From Croceicoccus marinus (lineage in GTDB: Bacteria > Pseudomonadota > Alphaproteobacteria > Sphingomonadales > Sphingomonadaceae), in contig NZ_CP019602.1 in NCBI RefSeq assembly GCF_001661675.2, positions 1,451,501-1,515,500 on the forward strand: a stretch of 64,000 nucleotides of DNA. The letters are read 5' to 3'. Positions 1-8,821 of the stretch are shown here, one piece after another. A program made the translations under genes and the position numbers. Each line of letters opens with the position of its first letter. The first letter of the stretch is position 1. Below the pieces are notes generated by a model that worked only from the letters and a program-made list of their open reading frames with translations, was not told where the DNA came from and made no database searches.

Positions 1-2583
1 GGCGACGGCACGCTGCGGTTCCGGAACCTCAGGCTGGAATCGCCCGGCGTGCGGATCACCGGCGGCTATGGCTCGTATTCTCCCGATGGGCGCATCGCGC
101 TGAACGCCGATGGCGTGTCCGAAGCCTATGGCGCGATCGGTGTGCGGGTCGCGGGAACGATCAGCGATCCCGACGCGCGGATCACGGCGGAGCGACCCGG
201 CCTTGGCATCGGCCTTGCCAATCTGGACGCGCGCGTGACCGGCGCGCCGGGAGGCTACCGTCTGGTCGCGGATGCCGATACCGATTACGGCCCGCTGACC
301 GCCGATGTGGTGCTGGGCATGGGCGACGTCACCACGCTCGAAATCAGCGAAGCCAATCTGGGCGGCATCGCCTTTGCAGGATCGCTGCGGCAGACGCCCG
401 CCGGTCCGTTCGCCGGGCAGCTTATCGCCGACGGGCAAGGTCTGGGCGGAGTGGTGCGATTGTCGGCGCAGGGGCAGTACCAGCAGGCGCTGGTCAATCT
501 GCGCGCGCGCAACACCCAGCTTCCCGGCCCCGGCAATTTCGCGGTGGAATCGGCCATCGTCGATGCGCAGATCGTGCTCTACGATCAGCCGCTGGTGAAG
601 GCGGATGCCCAGCTGGCGGGCTTTACCTATGGCACCACGCGTCTCGCGGCGGGCCGCGTCAAGGTGGATTACCGCGACGGGCGCGGCAATGCGCAGCTGC
701 TCGCCGAAGGCGTGGCGGGCGTGCCGTTTCGCGTGGCCGCCAATGCCGATCTGCAACCCGACCTGTGGCGCATCGCCGCCAAGGGGCGCGCTCGCGGCAT
801 CGAATTCTCCACCAATGGCCCCGCACGCATCGTGCCCGGCGACGACGGCAGCTATGAACTGCTGCCAAGCCGCATCGACCTTGGCGGCGGGCAGATCCGG
901 CTGGCGGGCAATTACGGCGACGGCATCAAGCTGCAGAGCCGGCTTGAGGATATCGACATCGCCATCGCCAATGCCTTCTCGCCCGAGCTTGGCCTTGGCG
1001 GCAAGGCAAGCGGCAGCCTGGACTTCCTGCAGACCTCGCCGGGCGCGTTCCCGCGGGCGGATGCGCGTATTCATATCGACGATTTCACACGCACCACCGC
1101 TGCCGCGGTCAGCCAGCCGGTCGACATCAATTTCGTCGGCAAGCTGCTGGCCGACGGGGGCGAGGCACGCGCGGTGCTGCGCCGCAGCGGCACGGTGATC
1201 GGGCGGATGGTCGCCTCGCTGCGGCCGTTGCCGCCGGGTTCGGGCGACTGGGTGACGCGCATGATGGCCGCGCCGCTGGGCGGGGGTTTCCGCTATAACG
1301 GGCCCGCGGGCACGCTGTTCTCCTTCGCCGGGCAGCCGGACCAGACATTGTCCGGTCCGCTTGCGGTCGCGGCCGATTTCTCGGGCCGGGTCCAGCGGCC
1401 CGAACTGCAGGGCATCGTGCGCGGCCAGAACCTGACCTATGAAAACCAGACCTATGGCACCCGGCTGACGCGCATGAACCTGCGCGGCCAGTTCACCGGC
1501 AGCCGGTTCGAGCTTGAGAACCTGGACGCACGCGCCGGGGACGGCACGGTCTCGGCGCAGGGCTTCGTCAGTCTTGCGGCGGAAAGCGGCTATCCGATGG
1601 ATATCCAGGTCACCATGGACGAGGCGCAGCTGGCCGACAGCGACGCGCTGGCCGCGACCGCGACGGGCAATCTGGCGCTGACCAAGCAGGCGGGCCAGAC
1701 CGCGCTGCTGTCGGGCCGGATCCGCCTGCCCGAGACGCGCTACAAGATCGTCACGCAGGCAGCGGCCGAGGTGCCCACCCTGACCGGCGTGCGCTTCAAG
1801 CCGCCGCGCGGACCGCAGCGCATCACCGGCGACGAACCCGCCGAACCGCAGCCAGGCCTGCTTGACATGGTCCGGCTGGACCTGACGGTGGTGGCGCCCG
1901 AAAGGCTGTATGTCTCGGGCATGGGGCTTGAAAGCGAGTGGAGTGCCGATCTCAACCTGACGGGCACCAGCGCATCGCCCAGCCTGGCGGGCACCATCGA
2001 GCTGATCCGCGGCACGTTGGGCTTTGCCGGCCGATCGTTCGAGCTTGAGGAAGGTCTGGTCACCTTTACCGGCGGCACCGGCATCGATCCGACGATCAAC
2101 CTGCTGGCGACCGAGGATATCGAGGATGTCCTTGTCAGGGTCAGCGTCACGGGCCGCGCGATGGATCCGCAGATCGGCTTCAGCAGCACCCCCGGCCTGC
2201 CGCAGGACGAGATCGTGTCGCGCATCCTGTTCGGCAGCTCGGTCGCCAACCTGTCGGCGATCCAGGCCGTGCAGCTGGCCGCATCGCTTAATTCGCTGCG
2301 CGGATCGGGCGGCGGCGGGCTTAACCCGCTGGGGACCTTGCGATCGGCCACGGGCATCGACCGGCTGCGCGTGCTGGGCGGCGATGACGAGACCGGACGC
2401 GGCACGGCGTTGGCGGCGGGGCAATATCTGACCGACGACATCTATGTCGAGCTGATCACCGATGCGCGCGGCTTCACCGCCACCCAGATCGAGGTGGCCT
2501 TGACCCCGGCCCTCTCGGTGCTGAGCACGGCGGGCGGTTCGTCGGCGGTCGATGTGTCGGTCCAGTATCAGAAGGACTATTGA
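1..2583 (+). CDS. tamB: TamB, translocation/assembly module inner-membrane component (C-terminal part, cut by the window start)
   Basis: The reading frame is open from base 1, so the true start lies upstream and only about 860 C-terminal residues are present. The protein is a long, low-complexity beta-rich chain of glycine, aspartate and hydrophobic residues, as expected of the TamB/DUF490 family. The conserved family domain fills the last 350 or so residues, with the typical 'RGTLGFAGRSFELEEG' and 'GLPQDEIVSRILFG' segments and a final beta-strand ending QYQKDY. TamB spans the periplasm and works with the outer-membrane protein TamA in lipid transport and outer-membrane protein insertion. TamA is usually encoded just upstream and is outside the window. 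The stop codon overlaps the next start as ATGA, which suggests translational coupling. Confidence 0.9.
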   Translation, partial: GDGTLRFRNLRLESPGVRITGGYGSYSPDGRIALNADGVSEAYGAIGVRVAGTISDPDARITAERPGLGIGLANLDARVTGAPGGYRLVADADTDYGPLTADVVLGMGDVTTLEISEANLGGIAFAGSLRQTPAGPFAGQLIADGQGLGGVVRLSAQGQYQQALVNLRARNTQLPGPGNFAVESAIVDAQIVLYDQPLVKADAQLAGFTYGTTRLAAGRVKVDYRDGRGNAQLLAEGVAGVPFRVAANADLQPDLWRIAAKGRARGIEFSTNGPARIVPGDDGSYELLPSRIDLGGGQIRLAGNYGDGIKLQSRLEDIDIAIANAFSPELGLGGKASGSLDFLQTSPGAFPRADARIHIDDFTRTTAAAVSQPVDINFVGKLLADGGEARAVLRRSGTVIGRMVASLRPLPPGSGDWVTRMMAAPLGGGFRYNGPAGTLFSFAGQPDQTLSGPLAVAADFSGRVQRPELQGIVRGQNLTYENQTYGTRLTRMNLRGQFTGSRFELENLDARAGDGTVSAQGFVSLAAESGYPMDIQVTMDEAQLADSDALAATATGNLALTKQAGQTALLSGRIRLPETRYKIVTQAAAEVPTLTGVRFKPPRGPQRITGDEPAEPQPGLLDMVRLDLTVVAPERLYVSGMGLESEWSADLNLTGTSASPSLAGTIELIRGTLGFAGRSFELEEGLVTFTGGTGIDPTINLLATEDIEDVLVRVSVTGRAMDPQIGFSSTPGLPQDEIVSRILFGSSVANLSAIQAVQLAASLNSLRGSGGGGLNPLGTLRSATGIDRLRVLGGDDETGRGTALAAGQYLTDDIYVELITDARGFTATQIEVALTPALSVLSTAGGSSAVDVSVQYQKDY

Positions 2584-2783
2584 TGCGCCGGATCGCCGCC
2601 CTCGCCCTGCTGATGCTGGCGGCCTGCAACAGCGAGCCCGATTTCGACGAGCGGTTCGAAAAGGCCGAGGCCGAGACGCGCCAACTCGCGACCGAGATCG
2701 ACGCCGAGCTGGCCAAGGCCGAAGCCGGCAAGCCGCAACCCGATGCCACGGCCGAGCCGGAAAGCCCGGACGACCGGCGGTAG
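2583..2783 (+). CDS. Small predicted lipoprotein, 66 aa
   Basis: The ATG at 2583 overlaps the tamB stop codon, and this start is preferred to an in-frame TTG three bases earlier. The N-terminus is a classic lipoprotein signal: MRRIAALALLMLAACNS, with lipobox LAAC, so Cys15 or so would be lipidated. The mature part is about 50 residues, highly charged (FDERFEKAEAETRQLATEIDAELAKAE), and probably forms one amphipathic or coiled-coil helix, followed by a Pro/Glu-rich tail. No known family is recognised. Overlap with tamB suggests co-expression and perhaps an envelope role, but that is inference. Confidence 0.65.
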   Translation: MRRIAALALLMLAACNSEPDFDERFEKAEAETRQLATEIDAELAKAEAGKPQPDATAEPESPDDRR

Positions 2784-2812
2784 AGAACGCGGGCTGGAAC
2801 AAATCGAGCATC

Positions 2813-3610
2813 GTGGTACTTCCACATGCAGACGGCAGCAAAACGGAGGCTCCGATCGGACAGGCTGGAATTGCGAATGCGTGGACGCCCTATTGCGGCG
2901 CCGCGCCCTTGCCGGACGAATGGCTGATGCGCTGGAATCTTGATCCGGTACTTTTGCTGTGCCTGGCGTTCGCGGTGTTCGCATCGTTCCGCATGCAATC
3001 CGAAGCGCAGCCGCGACACGCGCTGCGTTATGCGGCCGCCTGCGCCGCGTTCCTGTTCGTCAGCCCGTTCTGCGCCCTGTCCTCGGCCCTGTTCACGGCG
3101 CGGGTTGTGCATCACGTCATCCTCGCCACCTTGCTTGCGCCCTTGCTGACCGCCGCCTTCCCCGCGTTATTCCGCCGGGTACCGCTGTCGCTGTCGGTCT
3201 GGACCGCCGTGCAGGCGCTGGTATTCTGGGCATGGCATGCGCCGCCGCTTTATGCCGCGGCGCTGTCGAGCGATGCGGTGTTCTGGCTGATGCAGGCCAG
3301 CATCACCGCTTCTGCCGCGATCTGGTGGGACAAGCTGCGCCAGGTGCCGACCGCGGCCGCCGTCGCGGCGCTGCTGGCGGCGATGGTGCTGATGGGCGTG
3401 CTGGGCGCGCTGATCACCTTCGCGGGCCGCGCGCTCTATGCGCCGCACTGGCTGACCACCCAGCCATGGGATTTGTCGCCGCTGCAGGACCAGCAGATCG
3501 CGGGCATCATCATGTGGGCGCCCGCCTCGGCAATCTATCTGCTGGCCGCCATGGTGCTGCTGTATCGCTGGATCGGCAGCGATGAAGAACCGCAGGCGAC
3601 GCGCGCATGA
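2813..3610 (+). CDS. ctaG: Cytochrome c oxidase assembly factor, caa3-type CtaG family membrane protein
   Basis: This is a polytopic inner-membrane protein of about 265 residues with roughly seven hydrophobic segments. It resembles the caa3_CtaG family, which helps mature caa3-type cytochrome c oxidase. Family-like features are the N-terminal WTPYCGAAPLPDEW...RWNLDP segment and, in the membrane part, VVHHVILATLLAPLL, FWAWHAPPLY and the C-terminal SPLQDQQIAG(I)IMW. The frame is open further upstream, but that part overlaps tamB and the lipoprotein in another frame and is not protein-like. GTG 2813 is chosen because it precedes the conserved PYCG segment; the ribosome site is weak, so the start is uncertain. 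It is the first gene of the oxidase module and overlaps cytochrome b561 by four bases. Confidence 0.8.
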   Translation: MVLPHADGSKTEAPIGQAGIANAWTPYCGAAPLPDEWLMRWNLDPVLLLCLAFAVFASFRMQSEAQPRHALRYAAACAAFLFVSPFCALSSALFTARVVHHVILATLLAPLLTAAFPALFRRVPLSLSVWTAVQALVFWAWHAPPLYAAALSSDAVFWLMQASITASAAIWWDKLRQVPTAAAVAALLAAMVLMGVLGALITFAGRALYAPHWLTTQPWDLSPLQDQQIAGIIMWAPASAIYLLAAMVLLYRWIGSDEEPQATRA

Positions 3611-4278
3611 TCGAGCCGCTGCGAAAATGGGCGGACCGCTATCGGTCGCGCGGCAAATACACGCCGGTCGGCACCAGCTTTCACTGGATCATGGCCGCGA
3701 TGGTCGTCGTCCAGCTGGTCTCGGGCTGGACGATGCAGCGCGAACTGGTCGGAGAGGACAAGATTGCCGCCTATGGGTTCCACAGCCAGCTGGGTCTTGC
3801 GATCCTGCTGCTGGGTGCGCTGCGGCTGCTATGGCGACTGATGGTGCCGGGGCCGATCAACGATGCCGACGCGCCGGGCGTCGCGTCCACGGTGGCCCAT
3901 ATCATCCATTTCATCTTCTATGGGCTGTTCGTGCTGCTGCCGCTGTCGGGATGGGCGCTATGGTCTGCGCTGCAGCCGTCGCAGCCGCTGTATCTGGCCG
4001 GTCTGGTGCCCGTGCCCCTGATGCCGTTCCAGGATTTCTCCCCCGAATTGTCGGAATGGGCGATGCGGACCGCGCTGAACGTCCATGTCTTTTGCGTCGT
4101 GGTGCTAAGCCTGCTGGTGCCCGCCCATGCGTTGGCGGCGATCAAGCACCATTTCTGGGATCGGGACGACGTTCTGGAAGGCATGCTTCCGGAAGTCCCG
4201 GATACGGAGTGGCATCCCGGAGGGCCGCGCTATAGCCCGCCAGCCCCTGCACCTCCGCATCGGTCAACAGGCGGCTGA
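3607..4278 (+). CDS. Cytochrome b561 family membrane protein
   Basis: The start ATG overlaps the stop of ctaG (ATGA). The product has four hydrophobic helices with histidines placed as in prokaryotic b561 di-haem proteins: TSFHWIMAA near residue 24, GFHSQLGLAILLLGALRLLWR near 60, HIIHFIFYGLFVLLPLSGW near 100, and NVHVFCVVVLSLLVPAHALAAIKHHF near 160. Such proteins pass electrons between quinol and periplasmic acceptors. Here the neighbours are cytochromes c and an oxidase, so a link to the oxidase chain is plausible. The family core ends near GMLP (about 4191). The last 30 residues are Pro-rich and overlap the tail of the convergent cytochrome c gene. Confidence 0.85.
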   Translation: MIEPLRKWADRYRSRGKYTPVGTSFHWIMAAMVVVQLVSGWTMQRELVGEDKIAAYGFHSQLGLAILLLGALRLLWRLMVPGPINDADAPGVASTVAHIIHFIFYGLFVLLPLSGWALWSALQPSQPLYLAGLVPVPLMPFQDFSPELSEWAMRTALNVHVFCVVVLSLLVPAHALAAIKHHFWDRDDVLEGMLPEVPDTEWHPGGPRYSPPAPAPPHRSTGG

Positions 4279-4870
4279 TGGCCAGCATCTGCGGATCGCC
4301 GTAACGCTTGCCCTCGCGCCAGTGCTTCAGCTGCAGCGCCAGATAGGGCGCGGGCTGTTTCGCGAGCGGAGGATTGCCCATGTTCCCCTGCCCCTGCGGC
4401 CCGTGGCAGGACGCACAGGACGGAAGCCCGCGGTCCGCGTCCCCTTCATGATAAAGCCGGGCGGTTTCCTGCGTGCAGCCCATATCGCCGATGGGATCGG
4501 CGCCCGGCACTTCGTCCGGAACAGGTAGCGCCATGTAATATTCGCCTAGCCTGACGCGTTCGGACCACTCGATCTGATCGGCTATCCAGACCATCTTGGG
4601 GTGGCGGCGCAGCCCGCTGGAAAAATAATCGAGCTGGCGCACGACATAGCCTGAATTCAACCCTGCCAGCCTTGGCGCGTCGCCGCCATTGCCTTCGCCC
4701 TGCAGTCCGTGGCAATTGATGCAGGCACCGGTCGCGCCCGCATCGCCGCCGCTCAGCGCCAGGAGGCGGCCGCTTTGTTCCAGCTCGTCCCCGCCCGTCT
4801 CCGCCTCCATGCAGGACGGAAGGGCCGCAAGCGACAACAGGGCGATAATGCTGCGAGAGAAATATGACAT
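4142..4870 (-). CDS. Di-haem cytochrome c (c4-like), exported lipoprotein
   Basis: Translation starts at ATG 4870 (MSYFSRSIIALLSLAALPSCMEAE), giving 242 residues with a lipoprotein-type signal (ALPSC). Two haem-c attachment motifs, CINCH near residue 50 and CASCH near residue 153, sit in two similar domains, each followed by a Gly-rich loop (GLQGEGNGGDAPRLAGL and GPQGQGNMGNPPLAKQ), as in cytochrome c4-type proteins. It probably carries electrons in the periplasm to the adjacent oxidase. It is divergent from the next cytochrome gene, with only 43 bases between start codons (4871-4913), so the two promoters must lie close together or overlap. Its 3' end overlaps the b561 gene by 137 bases. Confidence 0.85.
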   Translation of the reverse strand: MSYFSRSIIALLSLAALPSCMEAETGGDELEQSGRLLALSGGDAGATGACINCHGLQGEGNGGDAPRLAGLNSGYVVRQLDYFSSGLRRHPKMVWIADQIEWSERVRLGEYYMALPVPDEVPGADPIGDMGCTQETARLYHEGDADRGLPSCASCHGPQGQGNMGNPPLAKQPAPYLALQLKHWREGKRYGDPQMLAISRLLTDAEVQGLAGYSAALRDATPYPGLPEACLPERRPDPRNGA

Positions 4871-4913
4871 CCCCCGTGGGAACATTCCTGACTGCCAACC
4901 GGTTCCCCAACCG

Positions 4914-5318
4914 ATGAAGGGGGATTCAAGTCTGACCACCGGCCCGGCCTTGCGCGCGATCCTGCCTGCGCTTCTCCTGCTGGTGCTGGGTGCCTGCAAG
5001 CAGCCGCCGGACGAGGTCGTGACCACGCAATCCTCTGCGGAAGAGCGCGGACGGGTGGCGATCAAGCAGGTCGGCTGCGGCGCCTGCCACGAAATTCGCG
5101 GCATCGACTGGCCGCGCGGACGGGCCGGTCCCTCTCTCATCGGATTCGACGACAAGACACCGATCGCGGGCGAGCTGGCCAATACGCCTGCCGCGCTTGC
5201 CGCCTTCATTCGCAACGCTCCGGCCGTGGTGCCGGGATCCACCATGCCGCCGATGCCGGTGACAGAACGCGAGGCACGCGATATCGCTGCCTATCTCTAT
5301 TCGCGGCAGGATGATTGA
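4914..5318 (+). CDS. Mono-haem c-type cytochrome lipoprotein
   Basis: ATG 4914 is chosen because it leads directly into a lipoprotein signal (ILPALLLLVLGACKQ; lipobox LGAC). The reading frame is open further upstream but overlaps the divergent cytochrome gene. The mature part is a short class I cytochrome c: CGACH haem motif, a GPSLIGF turn, and the likely axial methionine in STMPPMPVTEREARDIAAYL near the C-terminus. At 134 residues it is normal for a small membrane-anchored electron carrier. The gene overlaps the start of subunit II by eight bases, so it probably feeds electrons to, or belongs to, that oxidase. Confidence 0.85.
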   Translation: MKGDSSLTTGPALRAILPALLLLVLGACKQPPDEVVTTQSSAEERGRVAIKQVGCGACHEIRGIDWPRGRAGPSLIGFDDKTPIAGELANTPAALAAFIRNAPAVVPGSTMPPMPVTEREARDIAAYLYSRQDD

Positions 5319-6279
5319 GGGACTGATGTTTGAAGCGCTCTGGGGTTGGCCCCCGCCCGTTCTCGATCCCGCCGGGCCCTATGCCAGCAGCGTCACGACG
5401 CTGACTTGGGTGCTGGTGGCGATGGCGGTGGTCGTGACCGCCATCGTGGTGGTCGCGCTGTGGGTCGCGGTAAAGGGCCCACCGCATCTGAAATCGAAAC
5501 TGGGCGGCGAACGCACCATCTGGATCGGCGGCATCGCCTTTCCCGGCGTGGTGCTGACCGCGCTTCTGGTCTGGGGGCTGACGCTCACCGCCTCGCTGTC
5601 GCACGACATCACGGGAAGCGAGATGCGGATCAGGGTCACGGGCGAAATGTGGTGGTTCCGCGTCGAATATCTGGATGCCGCGGGCAATGTCATTCTGGAA
5701 GACGCGAACGAGATCCATCTGCCGGTGGGCCGTCCGGTGGTGCTCGAACTGCGCAGCGCCGACGTGATCCACAGCTTCTGGGTGCCGCATCTGTCGGGCA
5801 AGAAGGACATGATTCCGGGCCGTACCAACCTGCTGCGCATCCAAGCCGACCGCGCGGGCGAGTTCGGCGGTATCTGCGCCGAATATTGCGGCGGGCCGCA
5901 TGCGTTGATGGGCTTTGCCGCCATCGCCCGCCCGCCCGCCGAATGGTCGCAGTGGATGCGTTCGCAGCGCCTGGCCGCGGCGGGGCCCGCGCGCGGCTTG
6001 GCGGACGATCCGGGGCGGCAGCTTTTCATGGCAAGCGGCTGCGGCGCCTGTCACCGGGTGGCCGGAACCCTGGCCAATGGCGAGGCCGGGCCAGACCTGA
6101 CCCGCATCGGCAGCCGCCTGACGCTGGGCGCGGGCATCCTGCCCAATAATCGCGGCACGCTGATGGGGTGGATCGGCGGCGCGCAATCGATCAAGCCGGG
6201 CAACCGGATGCCCGGCTACAGCATGCTGTCCCCAGCCGAGCTTGAGCAGATCGCCGTATGGCTGGAGCAGCAGAAATGA
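5311..6279 (+). CDS. ctaC: Cytochrome c oxidase subunit II with C-terminal cytochrome c domain (caa3 type)
   Basis: The product has 322 residues. Two N-terminal membrane helices (about 28-52 and 70-93) anchor a periplasmic cupredoxin domain. The CuA centre is complete: His in SADVIHSFWVPHL, then CAEYCGGPHALM with both cysteines, the glutamate, the histidine and the methionine. After a linker, residues from about 228 form a fused cytochrome c domain with CGACH and a downstream GNRMPGY methionine, which defines the caa3 type. Electrons enter through this haem, pass to CuA and then to subunit I. An alternative start is ATG 5326. Starts overlap the previous gene by eight bases and the next by four (ATGA), so this is one operon. 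Confidence 0.93.
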   Translation: MIEGLMFEALWGWPPPVLDPAGPYASSVTTLTWVLVAMAVVVTAIVVVALWVAVKGPPHLKSKLGGERTIWIGGIAFPGVVLTALLVWGLTLTASLSHDITGSEMRIRVTGEMWWFRVEYLDAAGNVILEDANEIHLPVGRPVVLELRSADVIHSFWVPHLSGKKDMIPGRTNLLRIQADRAGEFGGICAEYCGGPHALMGFAAIARPPAEWSQWMRSQRLAAAGPARGLADDPGRQLFMASGCGACHRVAGTLANGEAGPDLTRIGSRLTLGAGILPNNRGTLMGWIGGAQSIKPGNRMPGYSMLSPAELEQIAVWLEQQK

Positions 6280-8819
6280 AATCCGAGACGGGGTTCGACC
6301 ACGATCTCTATCGCCTGTTCCCCACCCATCACCCCCGGCCCGAGGGCGAGGTGGAGGAGCTGGAGAAGATCTGGGCCAATCCCAAGGGCTGGGGCCTGCT
6401 GACGGTCGTCAACAACAACTATGTCGGCTTCTTCTATGTCGCCACCGCCTTCCTGTTCTTCCTGCTGGCGGGCATCCTCGCGCTTGGCATGCGGGTGCAG
6501 CTGGCGGCCCCGCTGCTGGAGGTACTGCCGCAGGACACCTACAACCAGTTCTTCACCATGCATGGCACGGTGATGATGTTCCTGTTCGCCGTGCCGATGG
6601 TGGAGGCGCTGGGCGTGATGCTGCTGCCGCAGATGCTGGCGGCGCGCGACCTGCCCTTCCCGCGCCTGTCCGCCTTTGCGTTCTGGGCCTATTTCGTCGG
6701 CGGGCTGTCCTTCTTCGCATCGCTGTTCGTGGGGCTCGCGCCCGAGGGGGGCTGGTTCATGTACCCGCCCCTCACCTCCATCGCCTTCAGCCCCGAGATC
6801 AATGCCGATTTCTGGCTGCTGGGCATCGGCTTCATCGAGATTTCGGCCATTGCCGGCGCGATCGAGATCATCGTCGGCGTGCTGCGCACCCGCGCGCCCG
6901 GCATGACGCTGGACCGCATGCCGATGTTCGCGTGGGCGATGCTGGTGTTCGCTGTGATGATCATCGTGGCGTTCCCCAGCGTGATCCTGTGCACCCTGCT
7001 GCTGGAGATGGAGCGCGCGTTCAACTGGCCGTTCTTCGATCCCACGCGCGGCGGCGATCCGCTTCTGTGGCAGCACCTGTTCTGGTTCTTCGGCCACCCC
7101 GAGGTCTATATCATCTTCCTGCCCGCCGCCGGCTTGATGAGCATGATGGTCGCGACCGTCGCGCGCACGCCCCTGGTGGGCTATCGCCTCAACGTGCTGG
7201 CGCTGGTGGCCACGGGCTTCATCAGCTTTGGCGTGTGGGCGCACCACATGTTCTCGACCGGCATGCCGCGCGTCTCCACCGGATATTTCAGCGCGGCCAG
7301 CATGGCAGTGTCCCTGCCGGCGGGTATCCAGGTGTTCTGCTGGATCGCCACGCTGGCCGCGGGCAAGATCCGCTGGTCCACGCCCGCGCTGTTCGTGGTG
7401 GGCAGCATCGTGGTGTTCACCATGGGCGGGCTGACCGGCGTGATGGTCGGCATGGTGCCGTTCGACTGGCAGGTGCACGACAGCTATTTCATCGTCGCCC
7501 ACCTGCATTACGTGCTGATCGGCGGCATGGTGTTCCCGATGTTCGCGGCGTTCTATTACTGGAACGGCATGACGTCGAAGAACGCGCTGTCGGAACGGCT
7601 TGGGCGCTGGATCTTCTGGCTGATGTTCACCGGGCTGCATATCACCTTCCTGCCGATGCACCTGACCGGCTTCATGGGCATGCCGCGCCGCGTGTATACC
7701 TATCTGCCAGGTCGCGGCTTCGACACGCTGAACCTGATCTCGACCGTGGGCGCCTTCGTGCTGGCGACGGGTGTGCTGCTGTTCCTGATCGATCTCGCCC
7801 GCCGCTTCCGCTTCACCACGGACGAGGATGCGGGCAATGTCTATGGCGGGGGCACGCTGGAATGGCTGCCGACGGGCATGTATTCGACCCGCTCGATCCC
7901 GCTGGTGCGCAGCCGACAGCCCCTTTGGGACGATCCCGATATCGGCGACGACGTGGCCGAGGGGCGCTATTTCCTGCCCAATAGCGCGACCGGCCTGCGC
8001 GAGACGCTGATCACCAGCCCGATCAATGCCGAGCCGCAATATCTGCAGCTGATGCCCGGTCCTTCGGCCTGGCCCTTTGCGGCGGCGGTGTTCACCGCGT
8101 CCTTCTTCCTGTCGCTGACCGTGCAGGGCTATCTGTTCGCGTCGCTCAGCGGCGTGATCGCGGTGTTCTGCACCCTGCGCTGGCTGTGGGAGACCGACCG
8201 CCCGATCGACCAGAAGACCGCCGATATCGGCGCGGGCATCACCGTGCCCATCGCGATCACCGGCCCGTCCAGCCATGGCTGGTGGGCGCTCAACACGCTG
8301 ATGGTGGTGATGGGCATGATCGGCCTGATGGCGGTGTTCGGCTATTTCTATCTGTTCGGCATTCACCCGGAGGTCTGGATCGCTCCCCCGCCGCTGTGGC
8401 AGACGATTGCGATCATGGCCTTGCTGGCGCTGGCGCTGCTGGCCGCATGGGGGTCGCGCAAGACGCTGGCCCTGCACGAACCGGGCTCGTTCGCTGGACA
8501 GAGGCCGTGGCTGCTGGCCGCCATCGCCAGCCTGCTGCTGGCGGGCGCGCTCTATTGGGATGTCACCGGCTGGCAGGCGGCGGGGCTGGACCCGGTTGCG
8601 ACCGGACATGGCGCGATCGTATCCGCCCTGATGGCGCTGCAGGGCCAGACCGTGGTGACCGCGCTGATCATGGCAGGCTATCTCGGCTATCGCAGCGGGC
8701 GCGGGCTGGTGCTGGCACCCACCAATGTCACGCTCGACATCGTGGCGCGGTTCATCGGTTATGTCGCGCTGCAGGGGTTGGCCTTTGCCTGCGTCACGCG
8801 CCTGTTTGCGGGAGGGTGA
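6276..8819 (+). CDS. ctaD: Cytochrome c oxidase fused subunit I/III
   Basis: At 847 residues this is longer than a plain subunit I (about 530-600) because a subunit III-like membrane region follows. Subunit I landmarks are present: FFTMHGTVMMF (haem ligand), FFGHPEVYIIFLPAAG (CuB histidine and cross-linked tyrosine), WAHHMFSTG (two CuB histidines) and HDSYFIVAHLHYVLIGG (haem a3/a histidines). The C-terminal 280 residues start near PQYLQLMPGPSAWPF and add about seven helices, as in fused CtaD-CtaE of caa3 enzymes. The enzyme reduces O2 to water and pumps protons. The start ATG overlaps the subunit II stop. A possible 6-residue longer start at 6258 is not preferred. Confidence 0.93.
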   Translation: MKSETGFDHDLYRLFPTHHPRPEGEVEELEKIWANPKGWGLLTVVNNNYVGFFYVATAFLFFLLAGILALGMRVQLAAPLLEVLPQDTYNQFFTMHGTVMMFLFAVPMVEALGVMLLPQMLAARDLPFPRLSAFAFWAYFVGGLSFFASLFVGLAPEGGWFMYPPLTSIAFSPEINADFWLLGIGFIEISAIAGAIEIIVGVLRTRAPGMTLDRMPMFAWAMLVFAVMIIVAFPSVILCTLLLEMERAFNWPFFDPTRGGDPLLWQHLFWFFGHPEVYIIFLPAAGLMSMMVATVARTPLVGYRLNVLALVATGFISFGVWAHHMFSTGMPRVSTGYFSAASMAVSLPAGIQVFCWIATLAAGKIRWSTPALFVVGSIVVFTMGGLTGVMVGMVPFDWQVHDSYFIVAHLHYVLIGGMVFPMFAAFYYWNGMTSKNALSERLGRWIFWLMFTGLHITFLPMHLTGFMGMPRRVYTYLPGRGFDTLNLISTVGAFVLATGVLLFLIDLARRFRFTTDEDAGNVYGGGTLEWLPTGMYSTRSIPLVRSRQPLWDDPDIGDDVAEGRYFLPNSATGLRETLITSPINAEPQYLQLMPGPSAWPFAAAVFTASFFLSLTVQGYLFASLSGVIAVFCTLRWLWETDRPIDQKTADIGAGITVPIAITGPSSHGWWALNTLMVVMGMIGLMAVFGYFYLFGIHPEVWIAPPPLWQTIAIMALLALALLAAWGSRKTLALHEPGSFAGQRPWLLAAIASLLLAGALYWDVTGWQAAGLDPVATGHGAIVSALMALQGQTVVTALIMAGYLGYRSGRGLVLAPTNVTLDIVARFIGYVALQGLAFACVTRLFAGG

Positions 8820-8821
8820 CG

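Noticed and set aside
2552..2812. N-terminal extension of the CtaG gene
   Set aside because: The extra 87 residues are Arg-rich and read across tamB and the lipoprotein gene in another frame; the conserved family segment starts after GTG 2813.
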